Positions 42,482-50,907 are shown, numbered from the stretch's first letter. The stretch is 64,000 nt of DNA from Sphingobacteriales bacterium (GCA_027486795.1 JAIXOI010000023.1:62001-126000), one strand, 5' to 3'. Notes: generated from the sequence alone by a model not told the origin. Program-made: numbers and translations.

Positions 42482-43444
42482 ATGGAAATTGACATTTTAA
42501 AAGTGGTGCTTACTTTGGCTGCCGGGCTCGTGGTGTTTTTGTATGCGCTCAATTTACTATCGGATAGCATGAAGGCCGTGGCCGGCGAAAAGCTGAAAAA
42601 CTTTTTGGGCCGATTCACGCGCAATTTGTTTACCGCCATTATTTCGAGCACCATCGTTACTATTCTGCTCGACTCGTCGTCCGCCGTTATTATCATGACC
42701 ATTGCTTTTGTGGGTGCGGGCGTGCTCACCTTCCGCCAATCAATGGGTATAGTAATGGGGGCCAACATCGGCACCACCATCTCGTCGCAAATAATTGCTT
42801 TCGATATTGGCGAGTGGAGCGCCCTGCCCATGCTGGTGGGTTTTGTTATCCTGTTTGTATCTAAAAAAGCCCGCCCCCAAGCCATGGGCAAAATAGTGTT
42901 CAGCACCGGCTTGTTGTTTTTTGGGCTATATGTAATGGGCGAAGCGGTGTCGCCGTTGAAAAACAGCGATGCCTTCGAGCGCTGGATGACCCAAATGGAA
43001 ACCCCTTGGAAAGGCGTTTTTGCAGGTTTGGTAACCACGCTGGTCATCCAATCATCGTCGGCAACGGTGGGCATGGTAGTAAAACTGTCGCACGAGGGGC
43101 TCATAAGCCTGGCCGCGGGCATAGCCATTATGATGGGTGCCGAGTTGGGTACCTGCTCTGATACGCTCTTTGCCACCCTAGGGCAAAGCCGCTCAGCCAT
43201 CAAAACAGGAATATTTCACCTCTTTTTCAATATAACCTCCATATTTATTGGCGTACTGTTTATCGGTGCGTTTACCAAACTGGTGCTCTGGCTTACGCCA
43301 TCAGATGCTATTGCCCATCAAATAGCCCAAGCCCATATGCTGTTCAATATCATGGGGGTATTGCTGTTTTTGCCGCTCGTGGGTACCATCAACCGCCTGC
43401 TCGATGCGTGGCTGCCCGACAAAGTGCCCGTGCCGCAAACGTAG
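42482..43444 (+). CDS. Na/Pi cotransporter family protein (NptA-like, no PhoU tail)
   Basis: A 320-residue sodium-phosphate symporter-like membrane protein with about eight transmembrane helices. The two inverted repeats each carry a Gln/Asp-Ser-Ser-Ser motif: 'TILLDSSSAVIIMTIAFVGAG' in the first and 'LVIQSSSATVGMVVKLS' in the second. The first has D where QSSS is usual. The PhoU-like C-terminal regulatory domain of longer homologues is missing. The start at 42482 gives MEIDILKVVLTLAAG. Confidence 0.93.
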   Translation: MEIDILKVVLTLAAGLVVFLYALNLLSDSMKAVAGEKLKNFLGRFTRNLFTAIISSTIVTILLDSSSAVIIMTIAFVGAGVLTFRQSMGIVMGANIGTTISSQIIAFDIGEWSALPMLVGFVILFVSKKARPQAMGKIVFSTGLLFFGLYVMGEAVSPLKNSDAFERWMTQMETPWKGVFAGLVTTLVIQSSSATVGMVVKLSHEGLISLAAGIAIMMGAELGTCSDTLFATLGQSRSAIKTGIFHLFFNITSIFIGVLFIGAFTKLVLWLTPSDAIAHQIAQAHMLFNIMGVLLFLPLVGTINRLLDAWLPDKVPVPQT

Positions 43445-43485
43445 GTTTTTTGATGTTGGATGGTGGGCAGTGTAGGGACTGTATC

Positions 43486-43530
43486 GGATTGCAAATCCAT
43501 GGCTCGTGGCGTTCGGATTATAAATCCGAA
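43486..43530. repeat. pair of REP-like palindromes (GGATTGCAAATCC and TTCGGATT-ATA-AATCCGAA)
   Basis: GGATTGCAAATCC (43486-43498) and TTCGGATTATAAATCCGAA (43512-43530) share the GGATT/AATCC core and lie 13 bp apart, followed by a run of G. They lie between convergent genes and look like a two-hairpin REP unit. Confidence 0.7.
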
Positions 43531-43543
43531 TGGGCGGGGGGGG

Positions 43544-43753
43544 TTATGCATCCAGCTCTACCCGCTCTATTTCGGCAGCATTTACTGGTTGACCTTCTAC
43601 AACTAAAATGGAGGAGTTGAGCACCTTAAGCTTCCGCAGTACAATGCCTCCTTTTAAGAATACTTTTACCAGCTGATAGCCCATGCCTGTTTCAGGAAGT
43701 GAAACTAGTTTATTGACAATACTGTCTGGAAGGTTGATTTTTGTGGTGCTCAT
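43544..43753 (-). CDS. small protein with PETGMGYQ motif
   Basis: A 69-residue protein. 'LVSLPETGMGYQLVKVFLKGG' repeats the 'PETGMGYQ' motif of the preceding 223-residue protein, and the C-terminus is 'ILVVEGQPVNAAEIERVELD'. The start codon shares one base with the stop of the upstream gene (TAATG), so it is translationally coupled. The function is unknown; it could be a small regulatory or immunity-type partner. Confidence 0.75.
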   Translation of the reverse strand: MSTTKINLPDSIVNKLVSLPETGMGYQLVKVFLKGGIVLRKLKVLNSSILVVEGQPVNAAEIERVELDA

Positions 43754-44424
43754 TACTGTCCGTATTGTCTAGTAAACAAATGAGTGTTTTTGGAAGTTCC
43801 TTTTTCAAAATATACCTCCTCGCCACCACCACGCTGTTCGTTGGCAGTTTGCACTGTGCCGCGTTGCAGCATATCGTTATTAGTTGGCTGTATATAAAAT
43901 GTCCACTTTACTATTTCTGTATTGGGTAATGCATAGCGGGCAATAGGGTTTATGCGATTGTTTACGGTGTGCAAATAATCTTCTAACGTGGTAGCAAAGC
44001 TGCCCGAACGCAAACATTTATTCACAGTATCGATTCTTTTATCATCATGATATGCTGAGATACGCACAAATACTTCTTGTCCATCTGCCTTTTCCTTAGG
44101 ACTATCTATCGCACCCCTGCTCGTATCGGAGAAAGCACGTTCCATGACCATGCCTGTTGAGCTTGGAGGATGACGAAACACTTTCAATATACTCACATCG
44201 GCCATGGAAGCCTCTGAAAACATTTTAGAATAACCCTCAGTAGCCATTCGCCTTTCGTAGATACTGTAATCGCCTGCATCGAAAGCCAACTCAGAATTTA
44301 ATACTATCATTATTTGCTTTGAATAGTAATTCCTTTTTTGAACTTCCACAATTTGATAACCCATTCCCGTCTCGGGCTGGTCAAGAAGCAGTTGGGTGTT
44401 GCTATTGTATAGACGGTAAAACAT
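43753..44424 (-). CDS. unknown protein with PETGMGYQ motif
   Basis: A 223-residue protein beginning 'MFYRLYNSNTQLLLDQPETGMGYQIVEVQ'. The body contains charged segments and 'ISAYHDDKRIDTVNKCLRSGSF' but no domain I can name, and no signal peptide or membrane helix. It is the middle gene of a tight three-gene cluster: it overlaps the upstream DUF2158-like gene by 23 nt and the downstream small gene by 1 nt. Confidence 0.72.
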   Translation of the reverse strand: MFYRLYNSNTQLLLDQPETGMGYQIVEVQKRNYYSKQIMIVLNSELAFDAGDYSIYERRMATEGYSKMFSEASMADVSILKVFRHPPSSTGMVMERAFSDTSRGAIDSPKEKADGQEVFVRISAYHDDKRIDTVNKCLRSGSFATTLEDYLHTVNNRINPIARYALPNTEIVKWTFYIQPTNNDMLQRGTVQTANEQRGGGEEVYFEKGTSKNTHLFTRQYGQ

Positions 44425-44599
44425 TAGACGAACTCTCTATTTTTTTTAGAACAATGGCAACAAAGTTGGCATAGTGTAAAATTTCATTCCTATCGAACCA
44501 ACAGCAGACTATAGTTTGGTCGCTATTGATTGCACTGACCGTCAATTTAGGACCTCCACTTTTTAAAACAACAACCTCCCCAATCTTAAAATTTTCCAT
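44402..44599 (-). CDS. DUF2158 (YodC-like) small protein
   Basis: A 65-residue protein starting MENFKIGEVVVLKSGGPKLTVSAI at 44599. It matches the DUF2158/YodC pattern 'fk.GdvV.LKSGGP.MTV....... C.WF', with 'CCWFDRNEI' as the second half. The family has a small SH3-like barrel of unknown role. It is first of the three-gene cluster. Confidence 0.85.
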   Translation of the reverse strand: MENFKIGEVVVLKSGGPKLTVSAINSDQTIVCCWFDRNEILHYANFVAIVLKKIESSSNVLPSIQ

Positions 44600-44740
44600 G
44601 AATAATACTTTTACTTTCATGGCAAATATAGCCACAAAATGGCTTTGCATGAAGCAACAACTAACTTTTGTAGCCAGTATTTACCAACATTATTTGCGCA
44701 AAATTACCCCGCACTTCCCTCCAATATCCTTATCCCCCCC

Positions 44741-44818
44741 TTCTGCTCGTAGGCTATTTCAGGCCTACGTGCAACTGATAGTGGTAGGCTATGCCTACTT
44801 TTCCGCCTTAGCGGAAAC
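44741..44818. repeat. 78-bp triple-hairpin element, copy A
   Basis: Three consecutive inverted repeats: CGTAGGC...GGCCTACG, GTAGGC-TAT-GCCTAC and TTTCCGC-CTTA-GCGGAAA. About 95% identical (four differences by eye) to copy B 126 bp downstream in direct orientation. Confidence 0.85.
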
Positions 44819-44944
44819 GAGGCAAGCAACGACGAACTACCAACATCTCACTTTCAGCCCCCGCAAGCACTAATGTAAAACCATTTATAAAATAAGTAAA
44901 TATTGTTTTGCGGCACACCAATGATACAATAACTACTCTCCCCA

Positions 44945-45022
44945 TTCTGCTCGTAGGCTATTTCAGGCCTACGTGCAATTGATAGCGGTAGGCTGCGCCT
45001 ACTTTTCCGCCTTAGCGGAAAC
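44945..45022. repeat. 78-bp triple-hairpin element, copy B
   Basis: Direct repeat of copy A. Two of the four differences fall in the middle hairpin, whose loop region reads GCTGCGCC in place of GCTATGCC, keeping the arms paired. Confidence 0.85.
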
Positions 45023-45127
45023 TGGTATGGGCAGCAGGGGCACCCTCCCTCGTCTCCAAACGCCATGGCAAATGCCACCGATAAAAAAGGGCCGCGCCTT
45101 GCGGCACAGCCCCTGCTATTATTTCCC

Positions 45128-45135
45128 TAAATTTG
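45128..45135 (+). promoter_or_regulatory. -7 box TAAATTTG for hemW
   Basis: TAAATTTG matches TAnnTTTG. It is followed by a leader made largely of ATCTGTC repeats, then the TTG start of hemW at 45219. Confidence 0.5.
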
Positions 45136-45150
45136 CAATCGCAACTGTTT

Positions 45151-45209
45151 GTCACCTGTCATCTGTCATCTGTCATCTGTCATCTGTCATTTCTCATCTG
45201 TCATCTCAC
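45151..45209 (+). repeat. heptamer tandem repeat (ATCTGTC)n in the hemW leader
   Basis: About eight tandem units of ATCTGTC, five nearly perfect, with CACCTGTC at the left and ATTTCTC as an imperfect unit near the right. It lies between the -7 box and the start codon and is a likely slippage locus. Confidence 0.85.
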
Positions 45210-45218
45210 CTCTAACCC

Positions 45219-46346
45219 TTGTCTGGCATATACCTCCATATTCCGTTTTGTAAGCAAGCTTGCCACTACTGCAACTTCCATTTCAGCACCAGCCTGCAAT
45301 TGAAGGATGCCCTGGTGGATGCCATGCTGTTGGAGCTAGCCCAGCGCAAAGGCGAACTGGCCGGGCAAACCGTGGAGACCATTTACTTTGGTGGCGGCAC
45401 CCCATCAATGCTCAATGAACAAGATTTGGGACGGATATTTGAGACCCTACACCAGCACTACACCGTTGCCGAAAACCCCGAAACAACCCTAGAGGCCAAC
45501 CCCGACGACCTTACGCCAACGTACCTGAGCGCGTTGCGGCAAACGCCCGTAAACAGGCTTAGCATCGGTATACAATCGTTTAGGGATGCCGACTTGAAGT
45601 ACATGAACCGTGCACACAATGCCCAAGAAGCATCAACTTGCGTGCAATTGGCACAGGATAAGGGTTTCGAGGCGCTGTCTATTGATTTGATGTATGGCAT
45701 GCCCACCGCTACGGACAGCGATTGGGAAACGAACCTAAAAACGGCACTAGGGCTTAGGCCGCAGCACCTTTCGGCGTATTGCCTAACGGTGGAGCCGGGC
45801 ACGGCGCTTAACCACATGGTAAAAAAAGGCACCGCCCCCGCCGTAGACGATGATGCGGCAGCAAGGCAGTTTATGATGCTTACCGAAATGAGCCAAGCAG
45901 CAGGCTATGAGCATTACGAGATAAGCAACCTGGCCCGCGATGGCCACTATGCCCGCCACAATAGTAGCTATTGGAAAGGCAGTCCGTTTTTGGGTGTTGG
46001 CCCGGCCGCGCACTCCTACAACGGGCAGCACCGCCGCTGGAACGTAGCGAACAACGCCAAATATGTGAAAGCAATTAATGCTGGCACAACATACCACGAA
46101 ACGGAAACGCTAACCCGCAACGACCAGTACAACGAATACCTCATGACGCGCCTGCGCACCATGTGGGGCGTGCCTTTGACAGCCGTTGGCGCCCAGTTTG
46201 GGCAAGCCGCCCAAAAGCAACTATTAGCCGATGTGCAGCCGTTTATAAACGCCGGTAAAGTGGCCCTTGTGAACAACCACCTAGTGCTCACCGCCCCCGG
46301 CCGCCTAGTTGCCGATTCGTTGATTAGTGATTTGTTTTGGGTGTAG
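45219..46346 (+). CDS. hemW: radical SAM haem chaperone HemW
   Basis: A 375-residue radical SAM protein of the HemN-related HemW clade, which delivers haem to respiratory enzymes rather than oxidising coproporphyrinogen. The cluster motif C-x3-C-x2-C is in 'HIPFCKQACHYCNFHFS'; 'TIYFGGGTPSML' and 'RLSIGIQSFRDADLKYMNRAHN' follow. It starts at a TTG (45219), as no in-frame ATG precedes the conserved 'GIYLHIPFC'. The 3' end overlaps the convergent FAD oxidase gene by 23 bp. Confidence 0.93.
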   Translation: MSGIYLHIPFCKQACHYCNFHFSTSLQLKDALVDAMLLELAQRKGELAGQTVETIYFGGGTPSMLNEQDLGRIFETLHQHYTVAENPETTLEANPDDLTPTYLSALRQTPVNRLSIGIQSFRDADLKYMNRAHNAQEASTCVQLAQDKGFEALSIDLMYGMPTATDSDWETNLKTALGLRPQHLSAYCLTVEPGTALNHMVKKGTAPAVDDDAAARQFMMLTEMSQAAGYEHYEISNLARDGHYARHNSSYWKGSPFLGVGPAAHSYNGQHRRWNVANNAKYVKAINAGTTYHETETLTRNDQYNEYLMTRLRTMWGVPLTAVGAQFGQAAQKQLLADVQPFINAGKVALVNNHLVLTAPGRLVADSLISDLFWV

Positions 46347-47469
46347 GGCGATATGCCAGTGTATCGGCAATTACATCTTCGGCCAATGCAAAAGAGAGGG
46401 TCATGCCGCTGCCACCCAGCGCATTTACAATGGTGGTAGTAGGGTTTACGGAGGAAACCAAGGCCGATTTACCGGGAATTTTAGCGTACACCCCTTGCCA
46501 AGTTTCGGCAATCTGCAGGTCTGGAATTTGCAGCAACCCACCCAGATAATCCAATATTAACTTACGGATGAGCACTTCGTCGAAGGGGTCGAGCTCTTGC
46601 GCGTATTGGTGCGAATCGCCGATGGTGATGCTGCCATCGTGGTGCTGGGCAGCCATAACGTGTATGCCATGTTGAAAATACGCTGGGTATTTCACTTCCA
46701 TTTGTTGGCGCAGCGGTTGCCAGCTCTTGCAGGTTGCAAAAGCATCGTAAAATGCCAACGACAACGGCCCCACCACGGGCAAGCCCAGGTGCTGTTTTAC
46801 AGGCGCAGTGCGCATCATTTGCAATTTGCAAATTTGGATGCCGCTGGCGCGGTGCTGTTCTGGAAACAGCCATTCAAAATCGGCACCACTGCAAACAAAA
46901 ACGTGATCGAAATGATGGGTGGTACCTGATGCGGTAACGAGCTGGTTGGCAGCCACGCTTACCACGGGCGTGCTGAAATGAAAGTTGACTTGATGTGCGC
47001 GCGCAAGCCAATTTTGCACTTGGGGTATGGCCTCCCTAGGGTTTAGCAGCATTTCGGTTTGCGAATGCAAAGCCCCGCGCAAGCCATTTGCCTGCAACAT
47101 GGGCGAAAGGGCTAAAGCTTCTTCGGCACTAAGCCATTGCAATTGGTAACCTTCAGCCGGGTTTAGGGTTTCGATAAATTCGTGCATCAACTCTTGCTCG
47201 CTTATTTCGTAGGCAGGCAACAAAGCCCCATGCTGCTGCAGCCACAGGCCAGTTTCAGAAGCAATTTGCTTCCAAGCACCTGCTGAACGCAAGGCCAACT
47301 GAAAATTGGCACCCGATTGACCCAGCGGCCAAAACATACCAAAGTTGCGCACCGAAGCCCCCACTGCCCTCGACGAACGCTCAAACACCGTTACTTGATG
47401 CCCTGCCATAGCCGCGGCTCTGGCCGTAGCCAAACCCACTATACCCGCACCTATAACTGCAATGTTCAT
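46324..47469 (-). CDS. FAD-dependent amine/glycine oxidase-like protein (TIGR03364 type)
   Basis: A 381-residue DAO-superfamily flavoprotein. The N-terminal 'IAVIGAGIVGLATARAAAMAGHQVTVFERS' binds the FAD ADP moiety. 'GASVRNFGMFWPLGQ' and the C-terminal 'VNALGGSGMTLSFALAEDVIAD' are characteristic of the TIGR03364 group, which in some genomes lies near phosphonate catabolism genes. No such genes are visible here. A primary or secondary amine oxidation is likely. Confidence 0.88.
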   Translation of the reverse strand: MNIAVIGAGIVGLATARAAAMAGHQVTVFERSSRAVGASVRNFGMFWPLGQSGANFQLALRSAGAWKQIASETGLWLQQHGALLPAYEISEQELMHEFIETLNPAEGYQLQWLSAEEALALSPMLQANGLRGALHSQTEMLLNPREAIPQVQNWLARAHQVNFHFSTPVVSVAANQLVTASGTTHHFDHVFVCSGADFEWLFPEQHRASGIQICKLQMMRTAPVKQHLGLPVVGPLSLAFYDAFATCKSWQPLRQQMEVKYPAYFQHGIHVMAAQHHDGSITIGDSHQYAQELDPFDEVLIRKLILDYLGGLLQIPDLQIAETWQGVYAKIPGKSALVSSVNPTTTIVNALGGSGMTLSFALAEDVIADTLAYRPTPKTNH

Positions 47470-47530
47470 TGTATCCTTAATTGGTCAAAACAATGGGTAA
47501 CCACTCCCGTTTATGGTATTGGTGGCTGTT

Positions 47531-48538
47531 TTACTCTAATTCCAAATCCCTTTTTTCTATTTCCTTTTTTACTTCTGCTATTAATTGCTGTTCGGTAGGC
47601 AAATACAACTTATACTCACTAGCAATAATGGTCTGGTTGTCTTCAGGCAATGAAATTTTTACTACCGCATTGTTTTTATCGGCACAAAGCAAGATGCCGA
47701 TAGTCTTATTCTCAAAGTCTCTCTTTTCGAACCGGTCGTAATAATTTACATACATCTGCAATTGACCAATATCCTGATGGGTAAGCTTGGTCGTTTTGAT
47801 TTCGACAATCACAAAACATTGCATTAAGCGATTGTAAAATACCAAGTCGATAAAAAACTCATCGCCGTCAATATGCAAACGCTTTTGCCTAGCCACAAAA
47901 GCAAAACCATTTCCCAATTCAAGCAAAAAATCGTGTAAGTGGGTAATAATAGCTTGTTCAAGATCTTTCTCATAATAAGACGCCTCACGATGCAGTCCTA
48001 AAAACTCAAGATACATGGGGTCTTTAATGATTTCTTTAGCTGCAATAGGTTCCTTTTCGTTGCGCGCCACTGCAAGCACATTTTCTCTCTCGTTACTCAT
48101 CAATAAGCGCTCCCAAAGGTTGCTGTATATTTGGCGTTCTAGCTGTCGTGTCGTCCAATTGTTTTTAATAGCCTCCGCAATATAAAACGCTCTTTTGTCG
48201 TCACTCTCAATCCGCATAAGCATTTTGTAGTGTGTCCATCCCAATTGCGAACGCAGTGCGTTCGCAATTGGGAATGTGCGGTAAAACTGTCGAAACAGCT
48301 CGATTTGTCGTTTCGAAAACCCGCTTCCGTACTCGGGCTCAAGTTGCTCAGCTATAAATTGGATAAGATACTGTCCATAATCGGCACGGTCTTTACCTGC
48401 TTGCTCTTCTTCAAAAATACGCTGCCCTATGTGCCAGTACATTATAGTGCGCTCATGGTCAACCAATCTAATAGCCTTATCTCTAGCACCATGGATTAGT
48501 ACTTTTATGTCGGATACTATAGATTGACTGATAATCAT
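47531..48538 (-). CDS. DUF1016 (YhcG-like) PD-(D/E)XK nuclease, copy 1
   Basis: A 335-residue two-domain protein. The N-terminal DUF1016 domain has 'MYWHIGQRIFEEEQAGKDRADYG' and 'FSKRQIELFRQFYRTFPIANA...QLGWTHYKML', a presumed helix-turn-helix. The C-terminal PD-(D/E)XK nuclease domain has 'GDEFFIDLVFYNRLMQCFVIVEIKTTKL' (catalytic D...ExK) and 'QLQMYVNYYDRF'. DUF1016 proteins are frequent near restriction-modification loci. A perfect 35-bp DNA inverted repeat lies inside the gene at the 'ANALRSQLGW' codons. It is separated from the second copy by UvrD and a small gene. Confidence 0.92.
   Translation of the reverse strand: MIISQSIVSDIKVLIHGARDKAIRLVDHERTIMYWHIGQRIFEEEQAGKDRADYGQYLIQFIAEQLEPEYGSGFSKRQIELFRQFYRTFPIANALRSQLGWTHYKMLMRIESDDKRAFYIAEAIKNNWTTRQLERQIYSNLWERLLMSNERENVLAVARNEKEPIAAKEIIKDPMYLEFLGLHREASYYEKDLEQAIITHLHDFLLELGNGFAFVARQKRLHIDGDEFFIDLVFYNRLMQCFVIVEIKTTKLTHQDIGQLQMYVNYYDRFEKRDFENKTIGILLCADKNNAVVKISLPEDNQTIIASEYKLYLPTEQQLIAEVKKEIEKRDLELE
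48239..48273. repeat. intragenic perfect palindrome in DUF1016 copy 1
   Basis: Arms TCCCAATTGCGAACGCA and its exact complement flank a single central base (17+1+17 bp). The central 25 bp fit the layout ATTG-N6-CA-S-TG-N6'-CAAT, where N6' is the reverse complement of N6. The same layout with different N6 is found in copy 2 at the homologous codons. Confidence 0.97.
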
Positions 48539-48568
48539 GCTTTCGAAAGTTTATCTATAAAAGCTAAA

Positions 48569-50902
48569 TCACTCCGCCCCGCCACTCACTATCCTCACCT
48601 TGGCATACTTCAGCATAATGCGCTTTTGGCCAATGCCGGCAAAAAACAGCGTGGCAATGCGGTTGTTGCCGTCGCCCTCTAAGCTCACTACTTTACCGAT
48701 GCCAAACTTTTCGTGCTCCACTTCCATGCCCGGTTGTATGGTCTTCGGGTCGTCGGCTTTAAAGTCGGCCGATGGCGTGTGGGCCGCTGGGGTAAAGTTG
48801 GGCGTAGCTTGACGCTGTGCCGCGCCCGGGCGCTCGTACAACGATTTGCCCGGTGTCTCTTTGGTGGTGCGGGTTCCGCTGCGCTCCCAAGGGGTATCGG
48901 GGCCGCTGGTAGGCTCAGCACGGCGCACTTTGTGGCCAATAAACTCCAAATTCTTTTCGTCCAACTCTTCAATAAAACGGCTTGGCTCGCTATATATCAA
49001 ATTGCCGAAACGGTAGCGCTGCAGCGCATAGGTTAAGAAAAGGTGACTCTTGGCCCTCGTAACAGCCACATAGTACAAGCGGCGTTCTTCTTCCAACTCT
49101 TCTCGGCTATTCACGCTCATTTGGTTCGGGAAAAGACCTTCCTCCAAACCTACCGCAAACACGCACTCGAACTCCAAACCCTTCGCTGAGTGAATACTCA
49201 TTAGCAATACGCGGTTGGTATCGTCCTTGTCGCTTTCAGTGTCGGTAAGCAGCATAATGTCTTGCAGGTAGGTGCCCAAACTGCGGTCGCTCACGGTTTC
49301 GCCCTCGGCTATTTCGTCGCTTTCGCTAAACTCCTTTATACCGTTCAATAGCTCCTGTATGTTCTCGTAGCGACTAATGCCCTCCACGGTTTTGTCGGTA
49401 TACAGCTCCTTCATAATGCCCGTATGCTTGGCTATATGGCTGGCCAAGTCGTAGGCATTCATGGTTTGCAGCATGGTCGCAAAACTCTTAATCATCATTA
49501 CAAACTCCTCAATCAAGTTCTTGGCCCTGGCATTAAAATCGGGCTGAAACTGTATGGTGCTCAATATGCTCCATAAGTTGGTACCGCGCTCCGAGGCCAG
49601 CACCGTGGCCCTATCCAGCGTGGTATCGCCAATGCCGCGCGTGGGGTAATTAATGATGCGGCGCAACGCCTCTTCATCATTGTGGTTTACCGTTAGTTTT
49701 AGGTACGCCAAAAGGTCCTTAATCTCTTTGCGCTGGTAAAACGACAATCCGCCAAACACCTTGTAAGGGATGTTTTGCCGGCGCAGGGCTTCCTCAAACG
49801 AGCGGCTCTGGGCATTGGTGCGGTACAGTATCGCAAAGTCGTCGCTACGCAAGTGCAGGCGCATTTGGTACTCAAATATGGTATCGGCCACTATGCGGCC
49901 TTCCTCGTTATCGCTCACCGCCTTTACCACCTTAATCTTGTCGCCGCCTTGGCGGTTGGTCCAGATGGTTTTGGGCAACTGGTTTTTGTTGAGGGCAATA
50001 ATCTGGTTGGCAGCCTCTACAATATGCGTGGTGCTGCGGTAGTTTTGCTCCAACTTAAACGTCCGCATATCCGGGTAATCCTTCTCAAAATTGAGGATAT
50101 TCTGAATATCGGCACCGCGGAACGAGTAGATGCTCTGCGCATCGTCGCCCACCACGGTTATGTTCTCGTGCACAGCAGCCAATAGCTTGGTAATCAAGTA
50201 CTGGGACAAGTTGGTATCTTGATACTCATCCACGAGTATATAGTTGAATTTGTGCTGGTACTTGTGCAGCACCTCGGGGTGCGTGGCCAGCAATTCGTAC
50301 ATCTTAAACAGCAGGTCGTCAAAATCCATAGCACCGCTCTGGAAACACTTTTTGGCGTACAGGGCGTATATCTCGGCTATCTTCGGGCGGCCCGATTGGC
50401 TGTCGTCGCTCACCAAATACTTATCCTCCCGGTATTTCTGCGGGCCAATCAGGTTGTTCTTTGCCGCCGAAATACGATTGAAAACCGTTGAGGGTTTATA
50501 CAACTTATCGTTCAGCTCCAGCTCTTTTACAATCTGCTTTACCACGTTTTTGCTATCGCTGCTATCGTAAATGGTAAAGTTGCTGGGGTAGCCAATTTTG
50601 GTGGCTTCCTGCCTCAATATGCGCGCAAAAATGCTGTGAAACGTGCCCATCCACACATTACGCGCCTCGCCGCCAATTACGTGCTCAATGCGCTCACGCA
50701 TTTCTTTGGCCGCCTTGTTGGTAAACGTAAGCGACAGGATGCGGAACGGGTCCACCCCTTTTTCGATCAAATGGGCAATGCGGTAAGTAAGCACCCTGGT
50801 TTTGCCAGAGCCCGGCCCGGCTATTACCATTACAGGGCCACTGGTATTGGTTACAGCCTGCCGCTGTATGTCGTTCAACTCATCCAAATAATTACTGCGC
50901 AT
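48569..50902 (-). CDS. UvrD/PcrA-family DNA helicase
   Basis: A 777-residue superfamily 1A 3'-5' DNA helicase. Motif I is 'VIAGPGSGKTRVLTYRIAHLI', motif II 'ILVDEYQDTN', motif III 'GDDAQSIYSFRGAD' and motif VI 'YYVAVTRAKSHLFLT'. The C-terminal Tudor-like RNAP-interaction domain is visible in 'IQPGMEVEHEKFGIGKVVSLEG'. It serves repair and conflict resolution and would partner UvrA. A -7-like box lies 5 nt upstream of the ATG. Confidence 0.97.
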   Translation of the reverse strand: MRSNYLDELNDIQRQAVTNTSGPVMVIAGPGSGKTRVLTYRIAHLIEKGVDPFRILSLTFTNKAAKEMRERIEHVIGGEARNVWMGTFHSIFARILRQEATKIGYPSNFTIYDSSDSKNVVKQIVKELELNDKLYKPSTVFNRISAAKNNLIGPQKYREDKYLVSDDSQSGRPKIAEIYALYAKKCFQSGAMDFDDLLFKMYELLATHPEVLHKYQHKFNYILVDEYQDTNLSQYLITKLLAAVHENITVVGDDAQSIYSFRGADIQNILNFEKDYPDMRTFKLEQNYRSTTHIVEAANQIIALNKNQLPKTIWTNRQGGDKIKVVKAVSDNEEGRIVADTIFEYQMRLHLRSDDFAILYRTNAQSRSFEEALRRQNIPYKVFGGLSFYQRKEIKDLLAYLKLTVNHNDEEALRRIINYPTRGIGDTTLDRATVLASERGTNLWSILSTIQFQPDFNARAKNLIEEFVMMIKSFATMLQTMNAYDLASHIAKHTGIMKELYTDKTVEGISRYENIQELLNGIKEFSESDEIAEGETVSDRSLGTYLQDIMLLTDTESDKDDTNRVLLMSIHSAKGLEFECVFAVGLEEGLFPNQMSVNSREELEEERRLYYVAVTRAKSHLFLTYALQRYRFGNLIYSEPSRFIEELDEKNLEFIGHKVRRAEPTSGPDTPWERSGTRTTKETPGKSLYERPGAAQRQATPNFTPAAHTPSADFKADDPKTIQPGMEVEHEKFGIGKVVSLEGDGNNRIATLFFAGIGQKRIMLKYAKVRIVSGGAE

Positions 50903-50907
50903 AGGCG

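Larger units (their letters stand above)
44600..45218. other. 619-bp intergenic region with repeated hairpin elements
   Basis: No supportable gene. It holds two 78-bp triple-hairpin elements, a small GC hairpin (45091-45105) flanked by an A-run, a -7 box and a heptamer tandem repeat before hemW. Confidence 0.7.

Noticed and set aside
42460-43203. 247-residue minus-strand ORF under the Na/Pi symporter
   Set aside because: Antisense to a convincing membrane transporter with conserved QSSS-type motifs; no independent evidence of coding.
45081-45110. terminator from GCCGC-GCCTT-GCGGC with an A-run
   Set aside because: The stem is only 5 bp and the T-run applies only to the minus strand, where no nearby gene ends.
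45151-45209. CRISPR or iteron origin from the ATCTGTC repeats
   Set aside because: The units are 7 bp, tandem without spacers and lie in a gene leader; no replication gene is nearby.
48230-48273. DUF1016 palindrome read as a transcription terminator
   Set aside because: It lies in the middle of a conserved domain, has a one-base centre and no T-run, and is matched at the same codon in the paralogue.
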